A DNA stretch of 22,541 nt, taken from NCBI GenBank assembly GCA_035528275.1, contig DATKYV010000034.1:1-22541 (forward strand), written 5' to 3'. The stretch comes from DATKYV01 sp035528275. GTDB taxonomy: Bacteria > Acidobacteriota > Terriglobia > UBA7540. Position numbers and translations under genes: made by a program. Positions 22,277-22,541 of this stretch are shown here, piece after piece. Numbering within the stretch: position 1 is the stretch's first letter; each line of letters starts with the position of its first letter. The notes beneath the pieces were generated by a model. It was not told the DNA's origin. It was given only the letters and a program-made list of their open reading frames with translations, and ran no database searches.

Positions 22277-22541
22277 TTATTCCAGGACCTCGGTGACGGT
22301 GCCGGCGCCGACGGTATGGCCGCCCTCGCGGATGGCGAACCGCAGCCCCTTCTCCATGGCGATGGGGGTGATCAACTCGATCTCCAGATTCACGTTATCT
22401 CCCGGCATCACCATCTCCGTCCCCGCCGGCAGCTTCGCCACTCCCGTCACGTCCGTCGTCCGGAAGTAGAACTGCGGCCGGTAGCCGGTGAAGAACGGCG
22501 TGTGCCGTCCTCCTTCTTCCTTCGTCAAAACATACGTCTCC
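22277..22541 (-). CDS. tuf: Elongation factor Tu, C-terminal part
   Basis: The gene runs off the window end; 87 codons are present. The frame reads ETYVLTKEEGGRHTPFF, YRPQFYFRTTDVTG and GDNVNLEIELITPIAMEKGLRFAIREGGHTVGAGTVTEVLE, the third domain of EF-Tu. EF-Tu delivers aminoacyl-tRNA to the ribosome. It is the first gene of the minus-strand block as seen here, 58 bases before rpmG. Confidence 0.98.
   Translation of the reverse strand, partial: ETYVLTKEEGGRHTPFFTGYRPQFYFRTTDVTGVAKLPAGTEMVMPGDNVNLEIELITPIAMEKGLRFAIREGGHTVGAGTVTEVLE

Noticed and set aside
21922..22296. Plus-strand frame reading AGAEGFEPPRPVLETGSLAIE
   Set aside because: A well-known false protein produced by translating the complement of a tRNA gene, here tRNA-Trp.

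Overview
The window is bacterial chromosomal DNA: GC-rich, densely coded and free of phage or plasmid hallmark genes. It carries much of the conserved tuf-rpmG-trnW-secE-nusG-rplKAJL-rpoBC block on the minus strand. Three things suggest Acidobacteriota: a RpoB of about 1550 residues with a cysteine-rich N-terminal insertion, a gene with the RANRANAQKSTGPRT motif, and many small dispersed palindromic repeats. This assignment rests on my recollection of the families and was not searched.

Region 1 (1-5190) is housekeeping. selB (selenocysteine-specific elongation factor) converges with maf (nucleotide pyrophosphatase). Divergent from maf is a plus-strand group: a DUF721/DciA-like protein, gatC (overlapping it at the stop/start) and gatA, two subunits of the tRNA-dependent amidotransferase. 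gatB is not in the window. A double-hairpin repeat separates gatC from gatA.

Region 2 (about 5190-9170) is accessory and visibly different. Its first part is richer in A/T than its surroundings. It holds a HicA-like toxin gene, a convergent zinc-ribbon/HicB-like gene, and an unusual cluster of palindromes and CCACAA boxes upstream of the toxin gene. Next comes a 502-codon gene of unknown function that appears to have been invaded in frame by repeat elements, then the tail of a broken TPR gene and a MITE-like element.

Region 3 (9175-22541) is the transcription/translation block, all on the minus strand. In transcription order it reads tuf (partial), rpmG, tRNA-Trp(CCA), secE, nusG, rplK, rplA, rplJ, rplL, rpoB, rpoC and a small multi-cysteine protein. 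Together these encode an elongation factor, ribosome stalk and L1/L33 proteins, a translocase subunit, a transcription factor and the RNA polymerase core. A pair of hairpins between rplL and rpoB is placed like the attenuator known at this position in other bacteria.

The points most worth a second look are the Cys8 insertion in RpoB, the convergent HicA/zinc-ribbon-HicB pair with its operator-like upstream array, the repeats lying inside or exactly at the ends of genes, and the short multi-cysteine protein behind rpoC. I see no CRISPR array, complete insertion sequence or prophage.
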